64,000 bases of DNA from JAJACP01 sp964350245 (GTDB lineage Bacteria; Chlamydiota; Chlamydiia; Chlamydiales; JAAKFR01): the NCBI GenBank assembly GCA_964350245.1, contig CAYGJC010000009.1, positions 16,811 to 80,810 on the forward strand, read 5' to 3'. This document shows positions 8,974-17,633 of this stretch, piece by piece. The notes under the pieces are model-generated. The model was not told where the DNA came from. It ran no database searches and saw nothing but the letters and a program-made list of their open reading frames with translations. The first letter of the stretch is position 1. Every line of letters begins with the position of its first letter. Position numbers and translations under genes: made by a program.

Positions 8974-9640
8974 AAAGCCCTCCCATCAATGAAATTCTTT
9001 TAATGGGCCTCAATCCAGCCTCTTTTAGCATGTTTTCCAGCTCCTGTGGTGAGGTAAACCCTTCAATACTCTTAGAAAGATAACGGTAAGCCTCTCCATT
9101 TTTAGCGGCAATTTGCCCCAAGAGGGGCAACAGACATTTTAGATAGATCCGATGAGAGACACGCAGAAAGGGGGAGCGGGGGCGGGTGAGTTCAAGAATA
9201 GCAAAGCGACCTTGGGGGCGGAGCACACGGGCTACCTCCTGAAAACAACGCATCGGTTCACAAACGTTCCGGATACCATAAGAGATGGTGACTCCGTCGA
9301 CAGATCGATCCTCAAGAGGAAGCTCTTGCGCATCTCCCTCAAGCAGGGAATATCTTCCTGTAAATGCCGCCCCTTTCTGTTTGGCAACCGCTAGCATTTC
9401 CGGGCAAAAATCCAACAAAATCGCCTTTGCCTGCGGGTTTTTGGCTAGATACCCAAACCCGATTTCACCGGTTCCGGCACACAAATCGAGCAAAGTAAGA
9501 GGCATCCCTACGGCTTGAATGAGTTTTTGATTCCACTTTTTGTGCAAACCAAATGAAAAGGTGGTGTTGGCCTTGTCGTAGTTTTCAGCGATGCTGGCAA
9601 ACATGGCCTGGATGGTTTCAGGTGCAGACTTTTGATACAT
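8894..9640 (-). CDS. menG: Demethylmenaquinone methyltransferase (UbiE/MenG type)
   Basis: 248 aa class I SAM-dependent methyltransferase. The SAM-binding glycine motif is LDLCAGTGEIG (about 51-61), an acidic residue follows (LLDFCPEML), and the family motif ISYGIRNV is present near residue 120. It performs the last step of menaquinone synthesis, C-methylation of demethylmenaquinone. It overlaps mqnA by 23 bases and ends the mqnE-mqnA-menG run, which fits the futalosine route. The C-terminal tail after VAEPEPQ extends past the usual fold end and overlaps the convergent Inc-like gene by 80 bases; that tail may not be needed for activity. Confidence 0.92.
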   Translation of the reverse strand: MYQKSAPETIQAMFASIAENYDKANTTFSFGLHKKWNQKLIQAVGMPLTLLDLCAGTGEIGFGYLAKNPQAKAILLDFCPEMLAVAKQKGAAFTGRYSLLEGDAQELPLEDRSVDGVTISYGIRNVCEPMRCFQEVARVLRPQGRFAILELTRPRSPFLRVSHRIYLKCLLPLLGQIAAKNGEAYRYLSKSIEGFTSPQELENMLKEAGLRPIKRISLMGGLSTILVAEPEPQAHRIDDSSGKTPASI

Positions 9641-10364
9641 TTTCTCTCAACTGTTGAAATAGATCTAGGCCCTCACGCTCTTTAGGCCCTAAACGATAGC
9701 AGCAAAGCGAGTAATAACGATCAATCAACTCTGGATCGAGCCCACTTTGTTGATGCGCTTCGTGGATTAAGCGCTCACGATTCGCTTCACTCCACTGGAG
9801 GGCTGCTTCAAGCTCTTCTGAGTAGTCTTGGGCGCCTTTTCTTTGCGCAAAGACGGCAAAGACAAAGGGGAGTTGGGTCGCTTCGTACCAAGCGTGTGCT
9901 AAATCGATGGTTTGGTAACCAGGAATCGTTAATTGCTCAAGAGCCTCGTCTCCAATCAAAAGAAAAGCGTCATAACTGGTTAAGGGTTTTTCTCGGTCAA
10001 GAGGGACAAATGTAGGCTCCACTCTCCAAAAATGGTGGCATAGCACTTTGACCAGAGCAACCGAAGTTGCGCTGTGATGGGTGAGTGCAATTGTCGCACC
10101 GTCTAGCTCTGTGCGGGTGTAGAGGTTGACGCTCAAGATCTCTTTGAAGGCACCGATGCAAAAACCGGGAAGGAGGTTATAGGGGCCATCAAAGTATTCA
10201 GCGCAGCTGGTTAAAGCCATATCCAGATCTCCCGCACGCAACTGCGCATTTAAAGCGCTTGGAATGCCATAGGTAATAGAAGCGTTGGTTGTTAACTCTC
10301 CAAGCCGAAAAGGGAGATGAAAGGGAAGGGCGTTGATGTATTCAACCATGCCAATTCGAGTCAT
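9618..10364 (-). CDS. mqnA: Chorismate dehydratase MqnA
   Basis: 248 aa. The N-terminal VEYINALPF and the stretch PSALNAQLRAGDLDMAL...CAEY match MqnA, a periplasmic-binding-protein-like fold that dehydrates chorismate to 3-enolpyruvyl-benzoate, the entry step of the futalosine menaquinone pathway. The start codon overlaps the stop of mqnE (TAATG), and the 3' end overlaps menG by 23 bases, so the three genes are probably translated in a coupled way. The protein is slightly shorter than many MqnA (about 270-290 aa), but all core motifs are present. Confidence 0.92.
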   Translation of the reverse strand: MTRIGMVEYINALPFHLPFRLGELTTNASITYGIPSALNAQLRAGDLDMALTSCAEYFDGPYNLLPGFCIGAFKEILSVNLYTRTELDGATIALTHHSATSVALVKVLCHHFWRVEPTFVPLDREKPLTSYDAFLLIGDEALEQLTIPGYQTIDLAHAWYEATQLPFVFAVFAQRKGAQDYSEELEAALQWSEANRERLIHEAHQQSGLDPELIDRYYSLCCYRLGPKEREGLDLFQQLRENVSKVCT

Positions 10365-11449
10365 TACATCGCTCCAGTGTGGGTTAAGCAGGGTGTGCGT
10401 CCAATTCCTTTGATTAAAGAAGTCATCGTCTCTTTATCCATGATCACGCGTACGCCACCCGCCATGGTGATGATCTTTTCGTCGGTGTTTGTTGAGGAGA
10501 GGTCGTTTCCACCCCATCGAAGCAGTTCAAGAGCCTCTTGCACACCTACATAGTTCCACAGGACTTTCAGGTGAGTCACATTATCGAGCATGAGGCGCGA
10601 AACGGCGTATACAAGAGAGACATTTTTCTCTTTGAGTTGTTTTTTCCGTTTGCCCAATGCATTGTTTTCTAGTCCAAATTTCAGTGGGATAAAGGCTCGA
10701 AATCCGCCTGTCCGGTCTTGCAGGTCACGCACTTGCACTAAATGGGAGACAATATCTTCGTACGACTCGATATGCCCAAAAAGCATGGTGATATTTGAGC
10801 GGAGTCCCAGTTGATGCGCAAGGGCATGGATCTCTAGATATTCTTCAGACGTGATTTTGCCGGGCGCCACTTTTTTGCGAATCTCTTCTACCAGTATTTC
10901 AGCGCCTCCACCGGGCAAGGAGCCAAGTCCCCAGCTCATCATGCGACGAAACACCTCTTCAATGGGTATATCGTGGAGTTTAGCAAGAAAATCGTACTCA
11001 ACAGGGGTGAGCGCCTTAATGTGCAAGTTAGGATCGATGGCCTTGATGCGCGTAAATGTCTCTTGGTAATAATCTAAATCACAATCGCGCCATAACCCCC
11101 CCACAACGTGGATTTCTGTCAGGCCCTTGTCGTAGTTGTGCCGTACTTTCTCCTCGATCTGTTCCGGGGTTAAAAACCATGCCTTATCCCATCCCGGCTT
11201 GGCATAAAAGGAACACATGGGACAGTTGAGTTCACAAAGGTTAGTCGGGTGAATATACAGCGTTGAGGCAAAGTGGACAACCTCACCTACCGTTCGTTTA
11301 CGGACAAGATCGGCCAACGCACGGATCCGTTCAATCTCATCCGGCTCAGTGGTGTGAAGAAGAGAGAGGCCTTCCTCAGGGGTTAGGCGTTCTTTGGCCT
11401 CCACTTTCTCTGTAATCGCATCCAAGACACATTCACTTGTCACACTCAT
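10364..11449 (-). CDS. mqnE: Aminodeoxyfutalosine synthase MqnE (radical SAM)
   Basis: 361 aa from the ATG at 11449, chosen because GGAG lies 9 bases upstream; a longer reading from 11515 would run deep into the small upstream gene. The radical-SAM cluster cysteines are CxxxCxxC at residues 72, 76 and 79 (LCELNCPMC). The segments HVVGGL, LPGGGAEIL, TMLFGHIE and TGGFRAFIPL are those of MqnE and not of the sister enzyme MqnC. It joins 3-enolpyruvyl-benzoate to SAM-derived adenosine to give aminodeoxyfutalosine. mqnB, mqnC and mqnD are not in this window. Its start overlaps the NqrM-like gene by 17 bases. Confidence 0.9.
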   Translation of the reverse strand: MSVTSECVLDAITEKVEAKERLTPEEGLSLLHTTEPDEIERIRALADLVRKRTVGEVVHFASTLYIHPTNLCELNCPMCSFYAKPGWDKAWFLTPEQIEEKVRHNYDKGLTEIHVVGGLWRDCDLDYYQETFTRIKAIDPNLHIKALTPVEYDFLAKLHDIPIEEVFRRMMSWGLGSLPGGGAEILVEEIRKKVAPGKITSEEYLEIHALAHQLGLRSNITMLFGHIESYEDIVSHLVQVRDLQDRTGGFRAFIPLKFGLENNALGKRKKQLKEKNVSLVYAVSRLMLDNVTHLKVLWNYVGVQEALELLRWGGNDLSSTNTDEKIITMAGGVRVIMDKETMTSLIKGIGRTPCLTHTGAM

Positions 11450-11627
11450 CTTTTTTATCTCCACACAAGGGGCAGGAGCTATCGCCGTCCTGTTTTTTCT
11501 TCGGCGATAAGCCACATCCTCGCTTTAGCCGTGATTTTCCAGTTAAGATTAATCCGATGGCAAGCCCTGCGATCACAAGCCCCATTAACACAACGGCTGC
11601 TATGATTGTCAGGATTAAGTTATCCAC
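11433..11627 (-). CDS. NqrM-like (DUF539) small membrane protein
   Basis: 64 aa: one N-terminal membrane segment (about 3-29, ending IAGLAIGLILTG), then a basic, cysteine-bearing tail with Cys at 38, 52, 55 and 62 (RGCG, SCPLC, ECDK). This matches the shape I know for NqrM, the Fe-delivery/maturation factor for the membrane iron centre of the Na+-translocating NADH:quinone reductase (segment ending A-x-G-x-I, then GxCGG and a CxCxxxC-like tail). Chlamydiota carry Na+-NQR. The gene lies between DUF3604 (8-base overlap) and mqnE (17-base overlap), linking it to quinone supply. The exact cysteine spacing differs from gammaproteobacterial NqrM, so the call is moderate. Confidence 0.55.
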   Translation of the reverse strand: MDNLILTIIAAVVLMGLVIAGLAIGLILTGKSRLKRGCGLSPKKKQDGDSSCPLCGDKKDECDK

Positions 11628-13506
11628 TCTTCTTTCCCTTTGCAGGAGGAGGCGGCGTGAAATCCACCCAAATAGGAGAACTCCAGGCTATATGACCATC
11701 CTCCTGCGTGACTCTCAAGTAGTAAAAAACAAAGGGGTCTTTCCCCTGTCCATCTAATGTTACCTTATCAAGTGGCTCCATATCATCATAGTCATAATCG
11801 TAGTGGTACTCGGTTGGGGAAAAGGTGTGGATGATCGTGCCGTTGCGGATGATTTCGACCCGCTTCAGTTTTTCTGTCCCGGCAAGGTAGCCCGAGATGT
11901 GCCGGTTAACACAGAGTCCCGGTTTTTGCGCCGAGGAGAGGCACGACCCCATCGGCTGTCCCGCTACATGAAACCCGACAATAATGCGCGCACCGGTTGT
12001 TGCATAGCAACTCCGTTTTGCCAGCCCTTCCATCATCGATTCACGCGTGTATTTTTCGCAAATGATTCCCGTCAATCCTGGTGAATACTGCTGCTGATCA
12101 CCCTCATAAAATTCGCTATAGATCCCGCGGTCATCCAAACCCCCGGCTACAAAACCAAAGCGTAGATTCTTTTTCAAGGCCTCAACAACAGAGCCCTCAG
12201 GTGCAGCTTCAATCCCTCCTGTAATGGGGTGAGTCGAATCTAAACCTTCCGAGCTTCCCCATGCATTATAGATTTCAACTACCTTCTCAAATTCGGGGTT
12301 GAAGTTCTTAAAATCAAAGTGTCTGCCCTTGCCCATTGTAAAGGTAGGAATTGAAAGAATGTCTTTGGGGGTAAAAGTCTTATAAATTTTACCCAAAGTT
12401 GAGTATTTGGATTCTTTTTGCCTTAAGATCGGTTTGGCGTCTTTGTAGTACAGAATCTGCCGCATTCCCTCGACACCGGGCTCTCCTTGGTATTGAAAGC
12501 CTAAAAGAGTCGCAAAGCGATCCTCTTCATTGAATTCAGTGATGTTTTGAGAGATAGTCTTCCAGATTTCATTCGAGGTCTCTTCTGCATTATCGAAGGG
12601 AGAGGTAGCAAAAAAGTTAAAGGCCTTTTCATCCCGGAAGTGACGCAGGCAGCTTTCAATATTTTCTGTCGAATCGACCCGCTCAGACTCACCGTGCAAA
12701 AGACCCCAAAAAAGGTTACGGTTATTTTCTTGGAAACATTTAATGGGAGCGGAAACGAATGTCTCTTTTGTATGCAGATTTTTCAACTGGATTCTGTAGG
12801 TGCCCGCTTCGTTAAAATAGAGGTTGGGAAGGGTCACAAAACCGGTTTCAGGAACAAAGAGCTTCCAATTTAAATTTTCGCGCAAATGTTCGTAGGAGAG
12901 CTCGATTAAGGTCTCCTCAGGAGCGGAATTGGTTAAATTTCCATATTCATCTTCAAAACGGACTGTGATGTCAAACCGTTTATTTTTGGCGACAAAGGAG
13001 GGAGTGAGGATACGGATAGTGTGAAGGGCACTGCCACGAATATCAACAGAGAAAATCTCCGGATCTTCATAGTTCCCTTTACCTTTTGGATCGATGTAGA
13101 GGTAGAAGGGGCGACGGCGCTGAATGGTGAGTTGACACTCATTGCCAAACTCTTCAGGAGAGCCATCATGGGTAGGAGGGACCCCCATGACAATCGTGAC
13201 CTTCTCTCCGATTTTTAAAGGAGAGGGGAGAGTAAACTCATACTGCGGGACGATTGAATCGGGTGTCTCCACTTCAGAAAGCTCGATGACCTCCCCATCT
13301 TCCAGCTCAGCGTAGATCACGTTCGCTTCTTCTTCAATGTTAGCGGAGGGTACTTCCCAGTCAATATCCCTTCCTTGACTGAGCATATCGAATTTCATCC
13401 GCGTTCCTTTAGGAAGGGAGGAGGATGTCGTGTAGTGGAATTTCCACGTGAAGGTTTGCCCGGCGCGCGCCACTTGAGGCTCGCTATAGCAGATGGATCG
13501 ACGCAT
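11620..13506 (-). CDS. DUF3604 family protein
   Basis: 628 aa, soluble, no signal peptide. The N-terminal half is beta-rich with Ig-like segments (PFYLYIDPKGKGNY, RFEDEYGNLTN). The C-terminal half carries the DUF3604/PHP-like features FWGLLHGES, FFATSPFDNAEE and a late HTFSPTEYHYDYDYDD. In some members the metal residues of the PHP fold are conserved; here the first His motif reads LLHGES and the His/Asp set seems incomplete, so catalysis is doubtful. A homologue of about this size sits in the same neighbourhood of C. trachomatis (CT425, from memory). Function unknown. No Shine-Dalgarno is visible before the ATG at 13506. Confidence 0.8.
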   Translation of the reverse strand: MRRSICYSEPQVARAGQTFTWKFHYTTSSSLPKGTRMKFDMLSQGRDIDWEVPSANIEEEANVIYAELEDGEVIELSEVETPDSIVPQYEFTLPSPLKIGEKVTIVMGVPPTHDGSPEEFGNECQLTIQRRRPFYLYIDPKGKGNYEDPEIFSVDIRGSALHTIRILTPSFVAKNKRFDITVRFEDEYGNLTNSAPEETLIELSYEHLRENLNWKLFVPETGFVTLPNLYFNEAGTYRIQLKNLHTKETFVSAPIKCFQENNRNLFWGLLHGESERVDSTENIESCLRHFRDEKAFNFFATSPFDNAEETSNEIWKTISQNITEFNEEDRFATLLGFQYQGEPGVEGMRQILYYKDAKPILRQKESKYSTLGKIYKTFTPKDILSIPTFTMGKGRHFDFKNFNPEFEKVVEIYNAWGSSEGLDSTHPITGGIEAAPEGSVVEALKKNLRFGFVAGGLDDRGIYSEFYEGDQQQYSPGLTGIICEKYTRESMMEGLAKRSCYATTGARIIVGFHVAGQPMGSCLSSAQKPGLCVNRHISGYLAGTEKLKRVEIIRNGTIIHTFSPTEYHYDYDYDDMEPLDKVTLDGQGKDPFVFYYLRVTQEDGHIAWSSPIWVDFTPPPPAKGKKSG

Positions 13507-13565
13507 ATAAGAATACTTAAGTTAAGTTTTAAGAAACAAGATCATATCTGTCTGAGCGTTTTTTC

Positions 13566-13901
13566 TCAATTCAGATCCTCGATTGCTTGGGACCATCCTT
13601 CGTAAACTTTAAAGTAGGGAAGAAAACCCGTAATGTACAATACATTCTCAATCGGTTTAGGTACAGCTGCCAAACAGATATGTCCTTGGTTTTTTTCGAT
13701 CTCCTTATGGCAATGCACAAGAACACGAATTCCGGCACTTGAAATATAATCAAGGGAGGATAAGTCGAGAACCACAGCTTGAGAGCCCGCTTCAATCACT
13801 TCAAGGATTTTTTTTTCCACTTCAGTTGAAGAGGCGCTATCGAGTCTTCCCTTTAGGGAAAAAATCGTTGCCTTTCCTTTTTTTTCTTCAAAAATTTCCA
13901 T
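13566..13901 (-). CDS. rsbV: STAS-domain anti-sigma factor antagonist (RsbV-like)
   Basis: 111 aa from the ATG at 13901, which has GGAG six bases upstream; the in-frame GTG at 13922 has no such signal. A single STAS domain contains VVLDLSSLDYISSAGI, with the conserved serine that RsbW-type kinases phosphorylate (SSAG). In the partner-switching system the unphosphorylated protein binds the anti-sigma kinase and frees its target. Chlamydiae have such a module (RsbV1/RsbV2/RsbW/RsbU), and the neighbours here (DUF3604, CNNM protein) match the RsbV1 locus from memory. No kinase or phosphatase gene is in this window. Confidence 0.88.
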   Translation of the reverse strand: MEIFEEKKGKATIFSLKGRLDSASSTEVEKKILEVIEAGSQAVVLDLSSLDYISSAGIRVLVHCHKEIEKNQGHICLAAVPKPIENVLYITGFLPYFKVYEGWSQAIEDLN

Positions 13902-13950
13902 GTGATTCTCCAAAGTATTCACAAGGAATACTTGATGGAGGGGCTAGCTG

Positions 13951-15435
13951 TCAAGTCGCATATTCGATCGCCCGCTTTTCACGGATAACCGTGACTTTAA
14001 TCTTTCCGGGATAGCTCAGTTCGTGCTCAATTTGCCGGGCAATTGACCGGGCTAGATGGAGAGTCGCGGCGTCATCAAATCGATCGGGCTCAACAATCAC
14101 TCGAATCTCACGTCCTGCTTGCAGAGCGTAGGCCTGCTCAACGCCTTCAAATTGGGTTGAAATACGTTCGAGTCTGTGAGCGCGTTTTAGATAGTTTTCT
14201 AATGCTTCGACTCGGGCTCCCGGTCTGCCGCCTGAAATTTTATCGGCAGCTCCACAGAGACTTGCTTCGATCGAAGTAGGAAGAATCTCTTCATGATGAC
14301 ATCCAATTCCATTCGCCACCCATTCACTCTCACCGTACCGCAGAGCCTGATCCCGTCCAATCAGAGCGTGAGAGCCCTCTACTTCGTGTGAAACCGCTTT
14401 TCCAATGTCGTGTAAAAGACCAATTCGCCTTGCAAGCGCGCAATCGAGATCCAGTTCACTGGCAATCATGCCCATCAATCGACTGACCTCAACGGAGTGT
14501 TCTAAAACATTTTGTCCATAGCTAAAGCGGAAATTTAATTGCCCAAGAAGAGTCAATAGATCGGGGTGCAGGCCCATAACTGAGGCCCGGAGTGCCGCGT
14601 CTTCTCCGTACTCCTTGATTTCCATTTCCACCCGCTCTTTTGTTCTTTGCACCACCTCTTCGATGCGTGTGGGATGAATGCGGCCATCTTGGATTAAGGT
14701 TTTTAAGGCTTGCTTGGCGATTTCTTTGCGAATCGGATCAAACCCGGAGATGACAATGGCATTGGGTGTGTCGTCCACGACAAAATTGACGCCGGTCGAT
14801 TGCTCAAGCGCGCGGATATTCCGCCCCTCGCGACCGATGACCCGTCCTTTCATCTCCTGATTGGGAAGAGCAACTGTGATCACAGAAATCTCAGAGGTTG
14901 TGGAAAGCGCCATGCGGTTGATTGCAGTGGCAATGATCTGAGCAGCACTTTTTTTACTCTCTTCTTCTGCTTCTTTTTTCGTTCGTTGAATTAACTTGGC
15001 CGTTTCGTGCTGGCACTCTTTGGAGACTTTTTGGAAGAGCTCGGCGCGTGCTTCGTCCCGGGTTAGGGAAGCCAGGCGCTCTAAATCCTTCAAAACAGCA
15101 GCTTGCTTCTCCCGGAGAATGAGGCGCTCCTCCTCGATTTTATCAAGCTTGGCTTCTCTTTTGCTGATCTCCGAGAGTTTTTTTTCGATCTCTTCGAGTT
15201 GCCTGTCAATCTTTTGCTTCTCTTTGAGGCTTTTTTGCTCAAGCTCTGAGCGGAAGGCAAACTCCCTTTCTTGGAGTTTGAGAGCCAGTGCATTCTCTTT
15301 TCGTTCAGCCTCTAGCTGGGCTCTTTGCAGAATTTGCTCAGAGAGTTTTTCAAAGCCGCCGGTTCTAATCTTGTGGATGAGATAATAGAGGAGAAGTCCG
15401 AAGAGAAAGGTCGTGAGCGGTAGCATCACGTTCAT
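13951..15435 (-). CDS. rny: Ribonuclease Y
   Basis: 494 aa. The order of parts is diagnostic: an N-terminal membrane anchor (about 2-21), a long Glu/Lys-rich coiled coil (about 30-170), a KH RNA-binding domain (RVIGREGRNIRAL onward) and an HD phosphodiesterase domain with LLHDIGKA (His-Asp at about 342-343). RNase Y is a membrane-bound endoribonuclease that starts mRNA decay. The start overlaps the stop of the CNNM gene (ATGA), so the two are coupled. All family motifs are intact. It is part of the reverse cluster that also holds ybeY and rnr, both RNA-processing genes. Confidence 0.95.
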   Translation of the reverse strand: MNVMLPLTTFLFGLLLYYLIHKIRTGGFEKLSEQILQRAQLEAERKENALALKLQEREFAFRSELEQKSLKEKQKIDRQLEEIEKKLSEISKREAKLDKIEEERLILREKQAAVLKDLERLASLTRDEARAELFQKVSKECQHETAKLIQRTKKEAEEESKKSAAQIIATAINRMALSTTSEISVITVALPNQEMKGRVIGREGRNIRALEQSTGVNFVVDDTPNAIVISGFDPIRKEIAKQALKTLIQDGRIHPTRIEEVVQRTKERVEMEIKEYGEDAALRASVMGLHPDLLTLLGQLNFRFSYGQNVLEHSVEVSRLMGMIASELDLDCALARRIGLLHDIGKAVSHEVEGSHALIGRDQALRYGESEWVANGIGCHHEEILPTSIEASLCGAADKISGGRPGARVEALENYLKRAHRLERISTQFEGVEQAYALQAGREIRVIVEPDRFDDAATLHLARSIARQIEHELSYPGKIKVTVIREKRAIEYAT

Positions 15436-16763
15436 TCTTCGCTCTCTTTATGCCGGGAACTGACACGCACTTTTTCGATACTGCGTTCAGAGGCGCTCAA
15501 TATTTCTAGATCGAAGTCTTCATGGTGGATGCGCAGCCCCTTCTGTGGAATCGATCCCACCTTATGGAAGATGTAGCCGCCAATTGTGTCGTAGTCTCCC
15601 TCTTGGGGGACATGAATATTGAAGATTTCCTCTGCGTCGAGAATCGACATGCGTGCATCGACAATCCAGCTTCCTCCTCCAGGCTGCGCCGTATAGAGAA
15701 GCTCCTCATCGACATCATACTCGTCTGCAATCTCTCCCACAATTTCTTCTAAAATATCTTCCATCGTGACTACGCCTTCAGTCCCGCCATACTCATCCAC
15801 CACAATGGCCATATGCATCTGCTTGGTGCGGAATTCTTGAAGAAGGTGAGAGACTTTTTTAGTCTCAGGCGTGTAAAAGACACTTTTAGCGATGGTTTCA
15901 ATCGGAGCGTCCAGTAAAGAGGTCTCCTTCTTGCCTTCCAAGCACGCCATGTAGAGCTCAAGGATGTCTTTAAACATCAAAACACCGATGATATTATCCA
16001 CACTCTCTTTGTAGACAGGGGTTCGGCTATATCCCTCCTCCACGAGTGCCTGGGCGGCCACGCGAATCGGGGTCTCTCCACCGAGACTGAAAAGATCGAC
16101 CCTAGGGACCATCACTTCACGTACAATACGGTCTTTAAATTTCACCACCGACTCAATCAACTTTTTATCTGTGGCATTGAGTTTTCCTTTGACATCAGCC
16201 GTATGGAGGATATGTACAATGGTCTCCTTCATTTCCTCAAGAGGATCGCCGCCTCGGACTTTCTCCTGCACACGGGTGGTGTAGTCAGCAAACTTCAGGA
16301 CTATAAAGGAGAAAGGGAAGGAGAGGAAAAGGAAAAAAGAGGCAAAAGCAAATGAAAAAGAGAGGGCATATTCAGGTTTACGAATCGCCCAGAGGCGAGG
16401 AAAAAAATCTCCGATCAGTAGAATCATAAACAAAAGAAGAACTAAAACCCAAACCACATGGATGGGCGACAAGGCGGGAAAGTAAAGAAGAGCAAAAACA
16501 GCCGTAGAAGCATATCCCAGGCGGGCCAAGTTTTCCCCAAGCGTTGCGGAAAAAATAATCAGCTCAAAGGGAGGGTTTTTAAACAACAAGGAGTGAAAAG
16601 GATAGTAGAAAAAACGGTAGGGGTAGTTTTTTACAAGCTCTAAAGAGCGCGTTTCACCAAGACGGGTAAGGGCGTGGGTCGCCGTTGTCAAGAAAAACGC
16701 CCAGATCAGAAAAAAAGCGGAGAGGAGAATACAGCCCGTTAGCATATTTAACCAATTATCCAC
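15432..16763 (-). CDS. CNNM/CorC-type membrane protein with CBS pair
   Basis: 443 aa. Hydrophobic segments in the first 150 residues form the DUF21/CNNM membrane domain. A CBS pair follows (RVEMVPRVDLFSLG-type entry, here VREVMVPRVDLFSL, then TPVYKESVDNIIGVLM and the second CBS with AIVVDEYGGTEGVVTMEDI), and a C-terminal CorC/HlyC domain (EEIVGEIADEYD). Members export Mg2+/Co2+ or balance cation levels; older names call them hemolysins. It overlaps ybeY by 8 bases upstream and rny by 4 bases downstream. A protein of this kind (CT423, from memory) lies beside rsbV in C. trachomatis. Confidence 0.9.
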   Translation of the reverse strand: MDNWLNMLTGCILLSAFFLIWAFFLTTATHALTRLGETRSLELVKNYPYRFFYYPFHSLLFKNPPFELIIFSATLGENLARLGYASTAVFALLYFPALSPIHVVWVLVLLLFMILLIGDFFPRLWAIRKPEYALSFSFAFASFFLFLSFPFSFIVLKFADYTTRVQEKVRGGDPLEEMKETIVHILHTADVKGKLNATDKKLIESVVKFKDRIVREVMVPRVDLFSLGGETPIRVAAQALVEEGYSRTPVYKESVDNIIGVLMFKDILELYMACLEGKKETSLLDAPIETIAKSVFYTPETKKVSHLLQEFRTKQMHMAIVVDEYGGTEGVVTMEDILEEIVGEIADEYDVDEELLYTAQPGGGSWIVDARMSILDAEEIFNIHVPQEGDYDTIGGYIFHKVGSIPQKGLRIHHEDFDLEILSASERSIEKVRVSSRHKESEE

Positions 16764-17220
16764 GTAAAAGAAGTTTTTGTCGAATCAACGGTTCCATGTT
16801 GCGCGCTTCAGCTGCGCGCATTTCAAGACGGTCTTCTTGTTCAATATCATCATAACCAATGAGATGGAGCAGACCATGGATTAAATAAAGAGTGAGTTCG
16901 CGGTAGCACTCTTCATTGATTCCTTCGCCTGATTTGAGCACGTAGTCGACAGCCGTTTTGGGGCAGATGAAAATTTCTCCAAGAATGTGATAGCCTCCTC
17001 CCTCTTCTTCTTGATCTAGAGGAAAAGAGATGCAGTCCGTTGGAGAGGGATCGTTGAAAAATTCGTGATGAAGGCGGATGATTTCTTCTGTGGAGACAAA
17101 ATAAACAGCCACCTCGTCGGTGGCTTGTTTTTCTTGAGAAAGAAGGTGTTTCACAACCGGCTTGACAGATTCAACCTGAATAGGCAGGTCTTCTTGCTGA
17201 TCAAATACAAGAACCTTCAT
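16756..17220 (-). CDS. ybeY: Endoribonuclease YbeY with altered zinc-ligand motif
   Basis: 154 aa, normal length for YbeY, which takes part in 16S rRNA 3'-end maturation and late 30S quality control. The zinc motif normally reads HGxLHLxGYDH; here it is HGLLHLIGYDD (115-125), so the first two His (115, 119) are kept and the third ligand position is Asp125 (codon GAT). Asp can bind zinc, so loss of function does not follow. The upstream segment TDCISFPLD matches the family TDVLSFP. It is coupled to the CNNM gene by an 8-base overlap. Confidence 0.9.
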   Translation of the reverse strand: MKVLVFDQQEDLPIQVESVKPVVKHLLSQEKQATDEVAVYFVSTEEIIRLHHEFFNDPSPTDCISFPLDQEEEGGGYHILGEIFICPKTAVDYVLKSGEGINEECYRELTLYLIHGLLHLIGYDDIEQEDRLEMRAAEARNMEPLIRQKLLLRG

Positions 17221-17242
17221 GTCCGAAGATGTGGTTGTTGCA

Positions 17243-17404
17243 TTAAGCGATAGGAGGTGTTTTAGGAAGCCCGGTCGCGCGCGTGTTTTTCTCTTTGTCC
17301 CAACGTCCTAATTTTTTTAGAACCTCGATCCGCTCGAAACGTTTCAACACGTTGCGTTTCTGGCCCCCTTTAGTTGATTTTCCGTAACTTTTATGGCGTG
17401 ACAT
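17243..17404 (-). CDS. Small basic protein, Chlamydiota/Verrucomicrobia type
   Basis: 53 aa, too short for most gene callers. The protein starts MSRHKSYGKSTKGGQKRNVL and goes on with KRFERIEVLKKLGRWDKEK and ends GLPKTPPIA. It is rich in Lys and Arg. The pattern RNVLxRxERIExLKxxxRW...GLPK is that of the small basic protein family described for Chlamydiae, Verrucomicrobia and Planctomycetes (I recall TIGR04137), thought to be ribosome- or rRNA-associated. An AGG lies about 8 bases before the ATG. It follows the small gene at 17413 by 8 bases and precedes ybeY by 22, within the RNA-processing cluster. Confidence 0.8.
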   Translation of the reverse strand: MSRHKSYGKSTKGGQKRNVLKRFERIEVLKKLGRWDKEKNTRATGLPKTPPIA

Positions 17405-17412
17405 ATCTTAAC

Positions 17413-17580
17413 CTATTTAATTTTCGGGATAAAAACGTTTGCTTCCGTGGACAGGGCATTATCATGCGCCTTAAATCCTTGGGGAAGGTTATCTTTTTTC
17501 GGCCCGGTTTTAACTGAAGGTTTCTTGTGCTTACGAGGCGACCTGGCCCGTCTCTCTTCTTGTTTACTGGTTCGTGTCAT
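17413..17580 (-). CDS. Small basic hypothetical protein
   Basis: 55 aa, strongly basic in the first half (MTRTSKQEERRARSPRKHKK), then KPSVKTGPKKDNLPQGFKAH and a more neutral end. A purine-rich GGGAG stands four bases before the ATG. The stop lies 8 bases from the start of the next small basic gene (17404), so the two form a pair. I do not recognise a family; the composition suggests an RNA-binding or ribosome-associated protein, and a similarly placed small gene exists near CT421 in C. trachomatis from memory. Reality as a gene is supported by the ribosome binding site and the tight spacing. Confidence 0.6.
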   Translation of the reverse strand: MTRTSKQEERRARSPRKHKKPSVKTGPKKDNLPQGFKAHDNALSTEANVFIPKIK

Positions 17581-17633
17581 CGTTCTCCCTTATAGATAAA
17601 GAGGCAAGATCTTACTTTTTTTCTTAAAAAACC

